DNA of 64,000 nt, from contig NZ_AP019365.1 in NCBI RefSeq assembly GCF_033095865.1, positions 1,337,501-1,401,500 of the forward strand, read 5' to 3'. A program made the translations under genes and the position numbers. The notes beneath the pieces were generated by a model. That model did no database searches, was not told the DNA's origin, and saw only the letters and a program-made list of their open reading frames with translations. Positions within the stretch are counted from its first letter, which is position 1, and each line of letters starts with the position of its first letter. This DNA is from Pseudomonas sp. KU43P. GTDB lineage: Bacteria; Pseudomonadota; Gammaproteobacteria; Pseudomonadales; Pseudomonadaceae. Positions 50,865 to 59,769 of the stretch are shown piece by piece.

Positions 50865-51932
50865 ATGGACGACAACAAGAAGCGCGCCTTGGCTGCGGCC
50901 CTGGGTCAGATCGAACGCCAATTCGGCAAAGGCGCTGTCATGCGCATGGGCGATCACGAGCGCCAGGGTATCCCGGCCATCTCGACCGGTTCGCTGGGCC
51001 TGGACATTGCTCTGGGCATCGGCGGCCTGCCAAAAGGCCGCATCGTCGAGATCTATGGCCCGGAATCGTCGGGTAAGACCACGCTGACCCTGTCGGTCAT
51101 CGCCGAAGCCCAGAAAAACGGCGCCACCTGCGCCTTCGTCGACGCCGAACACGCCCTCGACCCTGAATACGCCGGCAAGCTGGGCGTCAACGTCGACGAC
51201 CTGCTGGTCTCGCAGCCGGACACCGGTGAGCAGGCCCTGGAAATCACCGACATGCTGGTGCGCTCCAACGCCGTTGACGTGATCATCGTCGACTCTGTGG
51301 CTGCCCTGGTACCCAAGGCCGAAATCGAAGGCGAGATGGGTGACATGCACGTCGGCCTGCAGGCCCGTCTGATGTCCCAGGCGCTGCGCAAGATCACCGG
51401 CAACATCAAGAACGCCAACTGCCTGGTCATTTTCATCAACCAGATCCGTATGAAGATCGGCGTGATGTTCGGTAGCCCGGAAACCACCACTGGTGGTAAC
51501 GCCTTGAAGTTCTACGCCTCGGTGCGCCTGGACATCCGCCGCACTGGCGCGGTAAAGGAAGGCGACGAAGTGGTGGGCAGCGAAACCCGCGTCAAGATCG
51601 TCAAGAACAAGGTCTCACCACCGTTCCGCCAGGCCGAGTTCCAGATTCTCTACGGCAAGGGCATCTACCGTAACGGTGAGATCATCGACCTGGGTGTATC
51701 CCAAGGGCTGGTGGAGAAGTCCGGTGCCTGGTACAGCTACCAAGGCAACAAGATCGGTCAGGGCAAGGCCAACGCCGCCAAGTACCTGCAAGAAAACCCG
51801 GCCATCGGTGCCGAGATCGAGAAGCAGATCCGCGAAAAGCTGCTCAACTCGGGTGCTGTTGCTGCTGCCGGCAAGGCCGCGGCTACTGAAGCCGATGCCG
51901 ACGATATGGCTGATGCCGACGCCGGTTATTAA
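50865..51932 (+). CDS. recA: RecA recombinase
   Basis: A 355-residue RecA. Walker A GPESSGKT at 65-72; the ATG at 50865 follows GAGGAT. Upstream in-frame codons run through the LexA box and were excluded. RecA filaments promote strand exchange and self-cleavage of LexA, of CI (2420) and of PrtR (35235), so induction of both phage elements depends on this gene. recX follows 22 bases downstream. Confidence 0.98.
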   Translation: MDDNKKRALAAALGQIERQFGKGAVMRMGDHERQGIPAISTGSLGLDIALGIGGLPKGRIVEIYGPESSGKTTLTLSVIAEAQKNGATCAFVDAEHALDPEYAGKLGVNVDDLLVSQPDTGEQALEITDMLVRSNAVDVIIVDSVAALVPKAEIEGEMGDMHVGLQARLMSQALRKITGNIKNANCLVIFINQIRMKIGVMFGSPETTTGGNALKFYASVRLDIRRTGAVKEGDEVVGSETRVKIVKNKVSPPFRQAEFQILYGKGIYRNGEIIDLGVSQGLVEKSGAWYSYQGNKIGQGKANAAKYLQENPAIGAEIEKQIREKLLNSGAVAAAGKAAATEADADDMADADAGY

Positions 51933-51954
51933 TCTGCGTTGGTAGAGCGACTGT

Positions 51955-52422
51955 ATGTCCGTCGTACTCGACACCCCCGTCGCCGTCCGGCGGACAGCCA
52001 TGGACCTGCTCGCGCGCCGCGAGCACGGTCGCGTCGAGCTGACGCGCAAACTGCGTCAGCGCGGCGCTTCGGATGAACTGATCGAGCCTGAGCTCGATCG
52101 GCTCGCCGAAGAGGGGCTGCTTAGTGAAGCTCGCTATCTTGAGAGTTTTATCCGATACCGCTCCAATGCAGGTTATGGTCCCGCACGTATTCGTGAGGAC
52201 TTGGGCCAGCGTGGTCTGAACCGCGGCGACATCGACCAGGCACTACGCGAAAGCGGTGTGGACTGGGCGGAGCGGTTGCAGGAGGCCTGGCAGCGCAAGT
52301 TCGCCGGCCAGCGCCCGCAAGACCCCCGTAGCCGTGCTCAGCAGACCCGATTTCTCGCGTACCGTGGGTTTCCCATGGACATGATCGGCCGCCTGCTCAG
52401 CGGCCGAGATTTGTACGACTGA
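51955..52422 (+). CDS. recX: RecX regulatory protein
   Basis: A 155-residue RecX: three-helix repeats with [42 protein letters not shown] and [22 protein letters not shown]. It binds RecA filaments and limits their activity. Probably cotranscribed with recA by read-through. Confidence 0.95.
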   Translation: MSVVLDTPVAVRRTAMDLLARREHGRVELTRKLRQRGASDELIEPELDRLAEEGLLSEARYLESFIRYRSNAGYGPARIREDLGQRGLNRGDIDQALRESGVDWAERLQEAWQRKFAGQRPQDPRSRAQQTRFLAYRGFPMDMIGRLLSGRDLYD

Positions 52423-52428
52423 AGCCGC

Positions 52429-53547
52429 CTAACTGACCTTCAACGCTTCCCGTGCTCGTTGCGTGGTATGCATGGGCTGCGGCTTTGCCCAGTTCTCCGG
52501 CAGGTTGATGAAGTCCACCAGCTCACGCAGGCGGCCTTGATCGCGCCCATTGAAGGCAAAGGTCAGTCGGGTCAGGTGGCTGAAGTTGCCAACCTCATGC
52601 TCTGCGCCACTGTCTGCATGCTGATGGTATTTGCCGCTCAGGCGCAAATCGGCGAAACCTTCCTGAATCTCGAACAGCGCGGCATCGCTGAGCCGGTGGT
52701 GCATGCGTATCACGAACTGGTTCTTCAGCCAGCGGCTGGAGTGATAGTTGCTGTAGAACTGGTTGATCTCCTCCACCGCGTCGTCAGCGCTGTACACCAG
52801 GCGCAACAGCTTCAGGTCGCTGGGAAGGATGTAGCGGTTTTCCTGCAATTGGCGGCTGATGAAATCCAGGCAATCGCGCCAGAACGTGCCGCCCGGCGAG
52901 TCCAGCAGGACCACCGGCACCAGCGGGCTTTTGCCAGTCTGAATCAACGTCAATACTTCGAGTGCTTCATCGAGGGTGCCAAAGCCACCTGGGCAAAGCA
53001 CCAGGGCATCGGCTTCCTTGACGAAAAACAACTTGCGAATGAAAAAGAAGTGGAACGGCAACAGCTTGTCGGTACCGTCCACGGTCGGGTTGGCATGTTG
53101 TTCGAAGGGCAGGGTGATGTTGAAACCAAGGCTGTGCTCACTCCCGGCGCCTTCGTGGGCTGCCGCCATGATCCCGCCGCCGGCGCCGGTAATGACCATG
53201 AGATCGGAACGGGCCAGGGTAGCCCCCAGTTCGCGTGCCAGTGCATACATCGGATGCTCGATCGGGGTGCGCGCCGAGCCGAACACGGTCACCTTGCGCC
53301 GCCCCTTGTAGCGCTGCAGGGCGCGGAAAGAATGGTCGAGTTCGCGAAGCGCCTGCAGGGTGATCTTGGCGCTCCAGCGGTCACTGTCATCGTGGGCCAT
53401 GCGCAGGATGGTCAGCATCATGTCGCGGTACAGGGGCAGGTTGGGGCTGTCAGGCGCGACCAGTTGCAACTGCTCGTCGATCTTGCTCAGGTCGATGCCG
53501 CTGTCCCTGAAGTGATTGAACAGATGTTCATTCGATTGGTAAGGCAT
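52429..53547 (-). CDS. LOG-family protein (nucleotide 5'-monophosphate nucleosidase-like)
   Basis: A 372-residue protein with the LOG core: VTVFGSARTP (Rossmann start), VITGAGGGIMAAAHEGA and the signature PGGFGTLDE (186-194). LOG proteins hydrolyse N-glycosidic bonds of nucleoside monophosphates; the long C-terminal extension (residues 250-372) sets it apart from short plant-type LOGs. Corresponds to the PA3615 position next to recX. Convergent with recX. Confidence 0.85.
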   Translation of the reverse strand: MPYQSNEHLFNHFRDSGIDLSKIDEQLQLVAPDSPNLPLYRDMMLTILRMAHDDSDRWSAKITLQALRELDHSFRALQRYKGRRKVTVFGSARTPIEHPMYALARELGATLARSDLMVITGAGGGIMAAAHEGAGSEHSLGFNITLPFEQHANPTVDGTDKLLPFHFFFIRKLFFVKEADALVLCPGGFGTLDEALEVLTLIQTGKSPLVPVVLLDSPGGTFWRDCLDFISRQLQENRYILPSDLKLLRLVYSADDAVEEINQFYSNYHSSRWLKNQFVIRMHHRLSDAALFEIQEGFADLRLSGKYHQHADSGAEHEVGNFSHLTRLTFAFNGRDQGRLRELVDFINLPENWAKPQPMHTTQRAREALKVS

Positions 53548-53847
53548 TCAACGTCTCCTTCTGCAGCAAAACCTCTGACCGAGCCGATGGCGTGGCTCGG
53601 CCGCGACACTGCGTGTGTCGCTGGCTGCTCTGGCTCGAGTGTGCATCCCGAGCATTGCAGTTGGCCTTCAGGCCGTGATGCAGGGTGTCAGTCCATCTTG
53701 TTGTTTTGTCACTCTTCGCTATCAATCTAGACCCTTGCGCACGATCGTGCAGGCAAGGAGCGTGGGGCCACTCGTCGGGGTCTGGCCATCGTTGCCGAGG
53801 GTTTGGTTAACTGGAGAAGCGAAACGTGTCGATGCAGGAGGTGGCCT
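53548..53847. other. Intergenic region with a 12-bp palindrome
   Basis: A 300-base gap between divergent genes; it must hold promoters for both sides. The perfect palindrome GCACGATCGTGC lies at 53739-53750, flanked by CTTGC and GGCAAG. No coding frame is convincing. Confidence 0.4.
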
Positions 53848-54051
53848 ATGCATCGCTTGGTCATCAAGGTGGACCGGGAGCTCTATCAGCAACTGGAAAA
53901 TGCCGCGCAGGATCACCATGTGAGCCTGGAGGAGGAGTGTCGCCGAAGGTTGGCGACGCTGGAGTGCCAGTCACGCTACCTGCAGGCGCTGCTGGCGGAG
54001 ATGCGCGCCGACGAAGAGGCCCGGCGCGCCGAAGGTGTGCAGGTTACCTGA
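53848..54051 (+). CDS. Arc-like ribbon-helix-helix protein
   Basis: A 67-residue protein from ATG 53848 (AGGAGG upstream). HRLVIKVDRELYQQLENAAQDHHVSLEEECRRRLATL has the strand-helix-helix spacing of Arc/FitA-type DNA-binding proteins. No toxin partner is adjacent; the downstream gene is convergent. A regulator of unknown target. Confidence 0.65.
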   Translation: MHRLVIKVDRELYQQLENAAQDHHVSLEEECRRRLATLECQSRYLQALLAEMRADEEARRAEGVQVT

Positions 54052-54471
54052 TCACTTCTTCTTGTTGCCGGCGGAGCAGCTGGCAGCATCGAAAGCCTGG
54101 TCCATGAACGGCTGGTTGGTCTTGTAGACGGTGAAGTGGTAGACCATCACTGCGCCTTTGGACATCAGGTTACGATAACCACTGTTGCGGCATACGCTGT
54201 CGCCGAGCTGGCTGCGCACCTGTGCCGGGTTTTCCTGCATGCGCGCGGCATGCTCGGCGCGTACGCTGAGGTGGTTGATCAGCGCATTATCTTTGACGGT
54301 GTAGCCCTGGTCGAGAATGTCCTCGTTGATGGCGCGTGGGGTGCCGACACTGCTTTCCTGAGCAACTTTCTGCAGCATCTTGTTCAACTCGAACTCCTGC
54401 TTGGACGCTGCCTGGGCGGCGAGTGGCAGTGCGAGCAAAAGGCTCAGGGTCGGGGCGATAAGACGCAGCAT
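54052..54471 (-). CDS. PA3611-like secreted protein (QSregVF family)
   Basis: A 139-residue protein from ATG 54471 (AGGAGAG upstream). Signal peptide residues 1-21 (LIAPTLSLLLALPLAAQA). The mature part contains NKMLQKVAQESSVGTPRAINEDILDQGYTV and two Cys (SVCRNSGYR, AASCSAG) that may form a disulfide. It matches the PA3611-type putative quorum-sensing-regulated virulence factor family, also located near recA in P. aeruginosa. Confidence 0.78.
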   Translation of the reverse strand: MLRLIAPTLSLLLALPLAAQAASKQEFELNKMLQKVAQESSVGTPRAINEDILDQGYTVKDNALINHLSVRAEHAARMQENPAQVRSQLGDSVCRNSGYRNLMSKGAVMVYHFTVYKTNQPFMDQAFDAASCSAGNKKK

Positions 54472-54694
54472 GAATCTCTCCTGGTTCGATGACTGGCGCT
54501 TTGACATGCGCCGGTGGCTGGCGTTCCATGAACACTTCGGCTTCACCGGCAAATTTCCAGCCGCCAAAGCGCCGATTATAGGGGACCAGCGCGTTCCGCT
54601 GCACGGCAAATGACGCACGCTCTGGTAGACTGGCGCTTTGTTCAAACCGAGTTTTCGCAGTGTCCAGTCACAACCCTGTCAAAGGCTTGCCAGC

Positions 54695-55405
54695 ATGAGC
54701 CATGCGGTAGCGCGCCTGCGCGCCGAACGCCTGGCACGTAGTAACAAACCGTTCATCGCTCGCGGCTCACGTGCCGAGCGCTGCCCTGGCTGCCGGGTCA
54801 TTGCCACCCATTGCCTGTGCGCCTGGAAGCCGCGCGTGCAAGCCGACTCAGGGGTGTGCCTACTGATGCATGATACCGAGCCATTGAAACCGACCAATAC
54901 CGGCTGGCTGATCGCCGACCTGATCGAGGACACTTCTGCCTTCGGCTGGTTGCGCACCACGGTGGACGAAGGTCTGCTGGCGCTGCTCGACGACCCCCAA
55001 TGGCAGCCCTACATTGTCTTCCCCGGTGAATTCGTGGCCCAGGAGCGTGTGGTGAGCGAAGTGCAGCGCGTAGCGGGCAAGCGGCCGCTGTTCATCCTGC
55101 TCGATGCCACTTGGACGGAAGCGCGAAAGATGTTTCGCAAGAGCCCGTACCTGGATCGGTTTCCGGTGCTGAGCCTGCAGGCCGAGCAGATGTCGCGCTA
55201 TCGCCTGCGCCGTTCCAAGCGCGACGACCATTTTTGCACGGCCGAAGTCGCGGCCATGTGTTTGGAGCTGGCAGGCGACAGCCAGGCCTCCCAAGCGCTG
55301 GATGCGTACCTGGACGTGTTCAGCCTGCACTATCTCAGTGGCAAGCGCCGCCTGCCGCTGGATGAGCAGGATGACGTCCACCAGCGTTTGCATACCTTCC
55401 TATAG
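54695..55405 (+). CDS. tapT: tRNA-uridine aminocarboxypropyltransferase (DTW domain)
   Basis: A 236-residue protein from ATG 54695. Cys30-x2-Cys33 and Cys40-x-Cys42 form the N-terminal zinc site. The DTW motif is the variant DATW (137-140) followed by TEARKMFRKSPYL, and SRYRLRRSK follows. TapT/Tuc enzymes add the 3-amino-3-carboxypropyl group to U47 of tRNA. A pattern typical of proteobacterial members. Confidence 0.85.
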   Translation: MSHAVARLRAERLARSNKPFIARGSRAERCPGCRVIATHCLCAWKPRVQADSGVCLLMHDTEPLKPTNTGWLIADLIEDTSAFGWLRTTVDEGLLALLDDPQWQPYIVFPGEFVAQERVVSEVQRVAGKRPLFILLDATWTEARKMFRKSPYLDRFPVLSLQAEQMSRYRLRRSKRDDHFCTAEVAAMCLELAGDSQASQALDAYLDVFSLHYLSGKRRLPLDEQDDVHQRLHTFL

Positions 55406-55584
55406 TCCAAGGGGCAGCAGCTCCACTTTGGTTCATAATGACGGGGCTGGCAGCCAGGGTGGGCGAGGCGGCGGGGCGATTGGCTTGACCACTCCTGACC
55501 GTGCTCGGCATCCTTGGCGCCGATTCCCCGCCAGGCGCTATCACTACCCCGCATGCGCCTGCACAGAACAGGATCCATAGATCG

Positions 55585-56235
55585 ATGGCCACTTACGAAA
55601 TCCTGATAGCCGATGACCACCCGCTGTTTCGTAGCGCTCTGCGCCAGGCCGTTACCCTCGGCCTGGGCACGGATGTGCGTCTGGTTGAAGTGGCGAGCAT
55701 CGCCGAGCTGGAAACCCGCTTGAGCGAAAAATCCGACTGGGACCTGGTCCTGCTCGACCTGAACATGCCGGGCGCGTATGGCTTCTCTGGGCTGGTCCTG
55801 TTGCGAGGGCAATATCCGCAAATTCCGGTTGTGATGGTTTCCGCCCAAGAAGAGGCTGCGGTGGTGGTCAAGTCGCGCGAATTTGGCGCCAGTGGCTTCA
55901 TTCCCAAGTCCAGCGGCCTGGAAGTCATTCAGGACGCCGTGCGCAAGGTGCTCGACGGTGACGTCTGGTGGCCACCCCAGGCCTTCGAGAAGGTCGACGT
56001 GTCGGCCGAAGCCAAGGCCGCCAGCGAAGGCCTGGCCAGCCTCACGCCGCAGCAGTTCCGCGTGCTGACCATGGTCTGCGAAGGCTTGCTGAATAAGCAG
56101 ATCGCCTACGAGCTGAATGTGTCGGAAGCGACCATCAAAGCCCACGTGACGGCTATCTTCCGCAAGCTCGGCGTGCGCACCCGGACGCAGGCGGCGCTGT
56201 TGCTGCAACAACTTGAATCGGTTGCAAGTAGTTGA
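55585..56235 (+). CDS. erdR: LuxR-type response regulator, ErdR-like
   Basis: A 216-residue regulator. Receiver domain with Asp10/Asp11 (LIADDHP) and phospho-acceptor Asp58 (LLDLNMPGAYG); C-terminal GerE helix-turn-helix (LTPQQFRVLTMVCEGLLNKQIAYELNVSEATIKAHVTAIFRKLGV). It resembles ErdR, which controls ethanol/acetate metabolism in Pseudomonas; the symbol is given on similarity. The 179-base upstream gap may hold its promoter. Confidence 0.8.
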   Translation: MATYEILIADDHPLFRSALRQAVTLGLGTDVRLVEVASIAELETRLSEKSDWDLVLLDLNMPGAYGFSGLVLLRGQYPQIPVVMVSAQEEAAVVVKSREFGASGFIPKSSGLEVIQDAVRKVLDGDVWWPPQAFEKVDVSAEAKAASEGLASLTPQQFRVLTMVCEGLLNKQIAYELNVSEATIKAHVTAIFRKLGVRTRTQAALLLQQLESVASS

Positions 56236-56308
56236 GATCCTGCGTCTTCACGCTTTTTTGACCCGCGCCGGTCTAGTCTGCTGGCCTTTTATCTGTGAAG
56301 TGACTCAC

Positions 56309-56671
56309 ATGTCGCCATTCAAAGGCCAGACCGGCCTCAAACGCATCTTCAACGCCGCCGGCTATTCGCTGGACGGTTTGCGCGCCGCCTTCAAAGGTGA
56401 AGCAGCCTTCCGCCAGTTGGTATTGCTCAATGTCCTGTTGATTCCGATCGCCTTCTGGCTGCCAGTCAGCCGTGCCGAACGGGCGATCATGATCGCGGTG
56501 TGCCTGCTCGGATTGATCGTCGAGCTGTTCAACTCTGCAGTGGAGGCGGCCATCGACCGAATCTCCCTCGAACGCCACCCGTTGTCGAAGAACGCCAAGG
56601 ACATGGGTAGCGCCGCGCAGCTGGTGGCGCTGACCATGGTCGCGCTGGTTTGGGGCGTGATTCTGCTTTAA
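56309..56671 (+). CDS. dgkA: Diacylglycerol kinase
   Basis: A 120-residue integral membrane kinase. ELFNSAVEAAIDRIS (72-86) is the DgkA active-site motif; three membrane helices at about 36-52, 58-75 and 103-119. It recycles diacylglycerol to phosphatidic acid. Its stop overlaps the convergent finR stop by 4 bases. Confidence 0.95.
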   Translation: MSPFKGQTGLKRIFNAAGYSLDGLRAAFKGEAAFRQLVLLNVLLIPIAFWLPVSRAERAIMIAVCLLGLIVELFNSAVEAAIDRISLERHPLSKNAKDMGSAAQLVALTMVALVWGVILL

Positions 56672-57594
56672 GCGATAGGCGGCAATACGATTTCATCACT
56701 GCGGGTAAAGCCCGCAGTGAAGTTGCGACAGAGTTCGAGAAACTCGCGCATGGCCGAAGTCTGGTACTTTTGTTTGTGCCAGATGAAATAGAACTGTCTC
56801 ATCAGGTCCAGCTCCGGTGTCTCCACCGGTACCAGGCTGCCACGGCGGAATGCATCACGCAGGGCCATGCGCGAAATGCAGCTGATGCCCAACCCCGACT
56901 CCACGGCCCGCTTGATCGCCTCGGTGTGCTCCAGCTCCAAGCGGATGTTCAGGTTGGCGCGATGATGACGCATGGCCTGGTCGAAGGTCAGGCGCGTGCC
57001 GGAGCCCTGTTCGCGCACGATCCAGTCCTCATGGGACAAGCGCTCGACATCGGCCCGGCCAAGCTTGGCGAGTGGATGTTGCGGGGCACAGAACACCACC
57101 AGCTCGTCTTCGACCCAAGGTTGCACCTCAAGGTCCGGGTGGTTGCAGTCGCCTTCAATCAGACCCAGATCAATTTCGTACTGTGCCACCTGGTGCACTA
57201 TGTGAGCTGTGTTCTGCACGTGCAGTTTCACCTGGCTTTCCGGGTGTACCTGCATGAAGCTGCCGATCAGCAGCGTGGCCAGGTAGTTACCGATGGTCAG
57301 CGTAGCGCCCACCGCCAGCGAGCCGAAACCGGACTTGCCGTTGAGCAAGTCTTCAATTTCCTTGGCCTGGTCGAGCAGTGCAACTGCCTGAGGCAATAGC
57401 TGATGGCCAAGGGCGTTGAGGGCCAGACGCTTGCCCGCGCGGTCGAACAGTTGGCAGCTTGATTGCCGCTCAAGCTCGGTGATCGATGTACTGGCGGCCG
57501 ATTGCGACAAAGCCAGCACGCTGGCGGCTCGAGAGACGCTTTGGTGCTGGGCTACGGCAACGAAGACCTGGAGCTGACGAAGTGTAAATCGCAT
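56668..57594 (-). CDS. finR: LysR-type regulator FinR
   Basis: A 308-residue LysR regulator. Residues 1-60: winged helix (FTLRQLQVFVAVAQHQSVSRAASVLALSQSAASTSI); the rest is the effector-binding domain. Divergent from the ferredoxin-NADP reductase gene, the finR-fprA arrangement known in P. putida where FinR activates fprA under redox stress and sulfite-related conditions. Confidence 0.9.
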   Translation of the reverse strand: MRFTLRQLQVFVAVAQHQSVSRAASVLALSQSAASTSITELERQSSCQLFDRAGKRLALNALGHQLLPQAVALLDQAKEIEDLLNGKSGFGSLAVGATLTIGNYLATLLIGSFMQVHPESQVKLHVQNTAHIVHQVAQYEIDLGLIEGDCNHPDLEVQPWVEDELVVFCAPQHPLAKLGRADVERLSHEDWIVREQGSGTRLTFDQAMRHHRANLNIRLELEHTEAIKRAVESGLGISCISRMALRDAFRRGSLVPVETPELDLMRQFYFIWHKQKYQTSAMREFLELCRNFTAGFTRSDEIVLPPIA

Positions 57595-57609
57595 ATCTAT
57601 ATAACCGAT

Positions 57610-57660
57610 AACACATATCTTGATAATTCAGTTAACAGATATTGTCGCTGCCCCTAAACT
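57610..57660 (+). promoter_or_regulatory. fprA promoter and probable FinR site
   Basis: -35 TTAACA (57632-57637), 17-base spacer, -10 TAAACT (57655-57660). The surrounding CATATCTTG...CAGATATTG inverted repeat could be a LysR box. The divergent finR start is at 57594. Confidence 0.5.
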
Positions 57661-57712
57661 ATCGCGCAACTGCGCGTCTTGCGCGCTGCGTTTTTCTTCA
57701 GGAGCCCCATAG

Positions 57713-58492
57713 ATGAGCAACATGAACCACGAACGTGTCCTCAGTGTGCATCACTGGAACGACACCCTGTTCAGCTTCAAGTGCACCCGCGACCCGGGCC
57801 TGCGCTTCGAGAACGGTCAGTTCGTGATGATCGGCCTGCAACAGGACAATGGCCGTCCGCTCATGCGCGCCTATTCCATCGCGTCGCCGAACTGGGAAGA
57901 GCATCTGGAATTCTTCAGCATCAAGGTGCCGGACGGCCCGCTGACTTCCCAGCTGCAGCACCTGAAGGAAGGCGACGAGATCATCATCAGCAAGAAGCCT
58001 ACCGGCACACTGGTACTTGACGACCTGAACCCAGGCAAGCACCTCTACCTGCTGAGCACCGGCACCGGCCTGGCGCCGTTCATGAGCGTCATTCAGGATC
58101 CGGAAACCTACGAGCGTTTCGAAAAGGTGATCCTGGTGCACGGCGTTCGTTACGTGAACGAAGTGGCCTATCGCGAGTTCATCACTGAACACCTGCCGCA
58201 GAACGAGTTCTTCGGTGAGGCCGTGCGTGACAAGCTGATCTACTACCCGACCGTGACTCGCGAGCCGTTCGAGAACCAGGGCCGCCTGACCGACCTGATG
58301 CGCAGCGGCAAGCTGTTCAGCGACATCGGCCTGCCACCGATCAACCCGCAGGATGACCGTGCGATGATCTGCGGTAGCCCGAGCATGCTCGACGAGACCA
58401 GCGAAGTGCTCGACAGCTTCGGTTTGAAGATTTCGCCGCGTATGCGCGAGCCGGGTGATTACCTGATCGAGCGTGCCTTCGTCGAGAAGTAA
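57713..58492 (+). CDS. fpr: Ferredoxin--NADP+ reductase
   Basis: A 259-residue FAD enzyme. FENGQFVMIGLQQDNGRPLMRAYSIASPNWEEHLEFFS binds FAD (R-x-Y-S motif), LYLLSTGTGLAPFMSVIQDPE binds NADP, and it ends in VEK. It transfers electrons between NADPH and ferredoxin/flavodoxin in oxidative stress and Fe-S metabolism. AGGAG precedes the ATG. Regulated by FinR by inference from position. Confidence 0.95.
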   Translation: MSNMNHERVLSVHHWNDTLFSFKCTRDPGLRFENGQFVMIGLQQDNGRPLMRAYSIASPNWEEHLEFFSIKVPDGPLTSQLQHLKEGDEIIISKKPTGTLVLDDLNPGKHLYLLSTGTGLAPFMSVIQDPETYERFEKVILVHGVRYVNEVAYREFITEHLPQNEFFGEAVRDKLIYYPTVTREPFENQGRLTDLMRSGKLFSDIGLPPINPQDDRAMICGSPSMLDETSEVLDSFGLKISPRMREPGDYLIERAFVEK

Positions 58493-58504
58493 TGCGAATG
58501 CAGC

Positions 58505-58540
58505 AATAAAAAACGCAGGCCTTGGCCTGCGTTTTTTATT
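58505..58540. terminator. Bidirectional terminator fpr/trmO
   Basis: A perfect 17-bp inverted repeat AATAAAAAACGCAGGCC with a 2-base loop, with A/T runs on both sides. It serves convergent fpr and trmO. Confidence 0.93.
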
Positions 58541-58558
58541 GCTCAAGGTTCATGGGCT

Positions 58559-59254
58559 TCAGCTTTCGCGTACCACTTCCAGCACCCGAATCACATCGGC
58601 CTGGGGGTATTGCCAACGGACCTGCACATCCCAGAACTTCACCCCGTACACGCGCTCCGGCGCAGGCACCTGGTAGGCCGGACGTGGGTCCTGGGCCAGG
58701 CATTGCTCGATCAGCTCCACCAGCGGCTCGCCCAGGCGCAGTGCATGGGCCCTGGCCTGGGGCAGGGCAACGTCGCCCCATTGCACGGCAATTGCCTGAG
58801 GCGCAGCGCTGGCCATGAGGTTGCTCGCCCCGGCGATGCTGTCGGCGTAAGGCACATAGGGCTTGATGTCGAGCACTGGTGTACCGTCGAGCAGGTCGAT
58901 CCCCGACAGCAGCAGCCGCCCCGGCTCCACGCCCTCCAGGCGCACCACCGATTGGCCGATGCCATTCGGGCGGTGCGTCGCACGGGTGGCGAACACCCCC
59001 ATGCTCTTGTTGCCGCCCAGGCGCGGTGGGCGCACTTTCAGGCGTGGCTTGTCTTCCAGGGCCTGATGGAACAGAAACAGCAGCCAGACATGGCTGACCT
59101 GCTCAAGGCCCTCTACGGCATCGCCCTGGTCGAAGGGCGGCAGCAGTTCCAGCACGCCACGTGCCGCGGGCGCCAACTGCGGCTGGCGCGGAATGGCGAA
59201 CTTCTCCTTGAAGCAGGAGCGCACGATGCCGACTGGTGTGACCGTGTGCTGCAT
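58559..59254 (-). CDS. trmO: tRNA t6A37 N6-methyltransferase TrmO
   Basis: A 231-residue TsaA/TrmO protein from ATG 59254 (GTG 59260 possible). VTPVGIVRSCFKEKFAIPRQP, VSHVWLLFLFHQ, GVFATRATHRPNGIGQSVVRLEGVE are TrmO signatures. It methylates t6A37 of tRNA-Thr(GGU) using SAM. Last gene of a leftward three-gene unit. Confidence 0.92.
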   Translation of the reverse strand: MQHTVTPVGIVRSCFKEKFAIPRQPQLAPAARGVLELLPPFDQGDAVEGLEQVSHVWLLFLFHQALEDKPRLKVRPPRLGGNKSMGVFATRATHRPNGIGQSVVRLEGVEPGRLLLSGIDLLDGTPVLDIKPYVPYADSIAGASNLMASAAPQAIAVQWGDVALPQARAHALRLGEPLVELIEQCLAQDPRPAYQVPAPERVYGVKFWDVQVRWQYPQADVIRVLEVVRES

Positions 59255-59260
59255 GGTCAC

Positions 59261-59722
59261 TTAGCCACGCACCCGAAGGGTCAGGCCCTTGAGGAAGTTG
59301 CGCAGCAATTGGTCGCCGCACGGGCGGTAGTTGTCATGGCCGACCTTGCGGAACAGCGCGCTGAGTTCGGGTTTGGACACCGGGAAGTTGACCGATTTGA
59401 GGATCACGTGCAGGTCCTCTTCCTTCAACTCGAAGGCCACCCGCAGCTTTTTGAGGATGGTGTTGTTGGTCACTGGCAGTTCGACCGGTTGCGGTGCACG
59501 GCTGTCGTCCTTGCCGCGGCGGTGGATCACCAGGCCGTCGAGGAAGTGCGCCATCACCCGCTCTGGGCAGCGTACAAAACCTGCCTCGTCTTCTTTCTTC
59601 AGGTAGGTGGCGAGCACCACCGGGTTTACCTCGAGGCCGGACAGCGCGATGATTTCGGCCATCTTGGCGTCGTTCACCTTGAGCATGTAGCGCAAGCTGC
59701 GAAGGACATCGTTGTGGTTCAT
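59261..59722 (-). CDS. yehS: DUF1456 family protein (YehS-like)
   Basis: A 153-residue protein from ATG 59722. Two tandem copies of a helical unit (NDVLRSLRYMLKVNDAKMAEIIAL and NNTILKKLRVAFELKEEDLHVILK), each followed by a P/F-rich segment, as in E. coli YehS. Role unknown. Six bases separate it from trmO. Confidence 0.88.
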   Translation of the reverse strand: MNHNDVLRSLRYMLKVNDAKMAEIIALSGLEVNPVVLATYLKKEDEAGFVRCPERVMAHFLDGLVIHRRGKDDSRAPQPVELPVTNNTILKKLRVAFELKEEDLHVILKSVNFPVSKPELSALFRKVGHDNYRPCGDQLLRNFLKGLTLRVRG

Positions 59723-59769
59723 TGCTACAGAATCCTGTTCAGAAGCCGTGCCTGAGCGCGGCGTATTAC

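Noticed and set aside
52459..53730. 423-codon plus-strand ORF opposite the LOG-family gene
   Set aside because: The minus strand carries a recognised LOG protein with PGGFGTLDE; the plus ORF has no family features.
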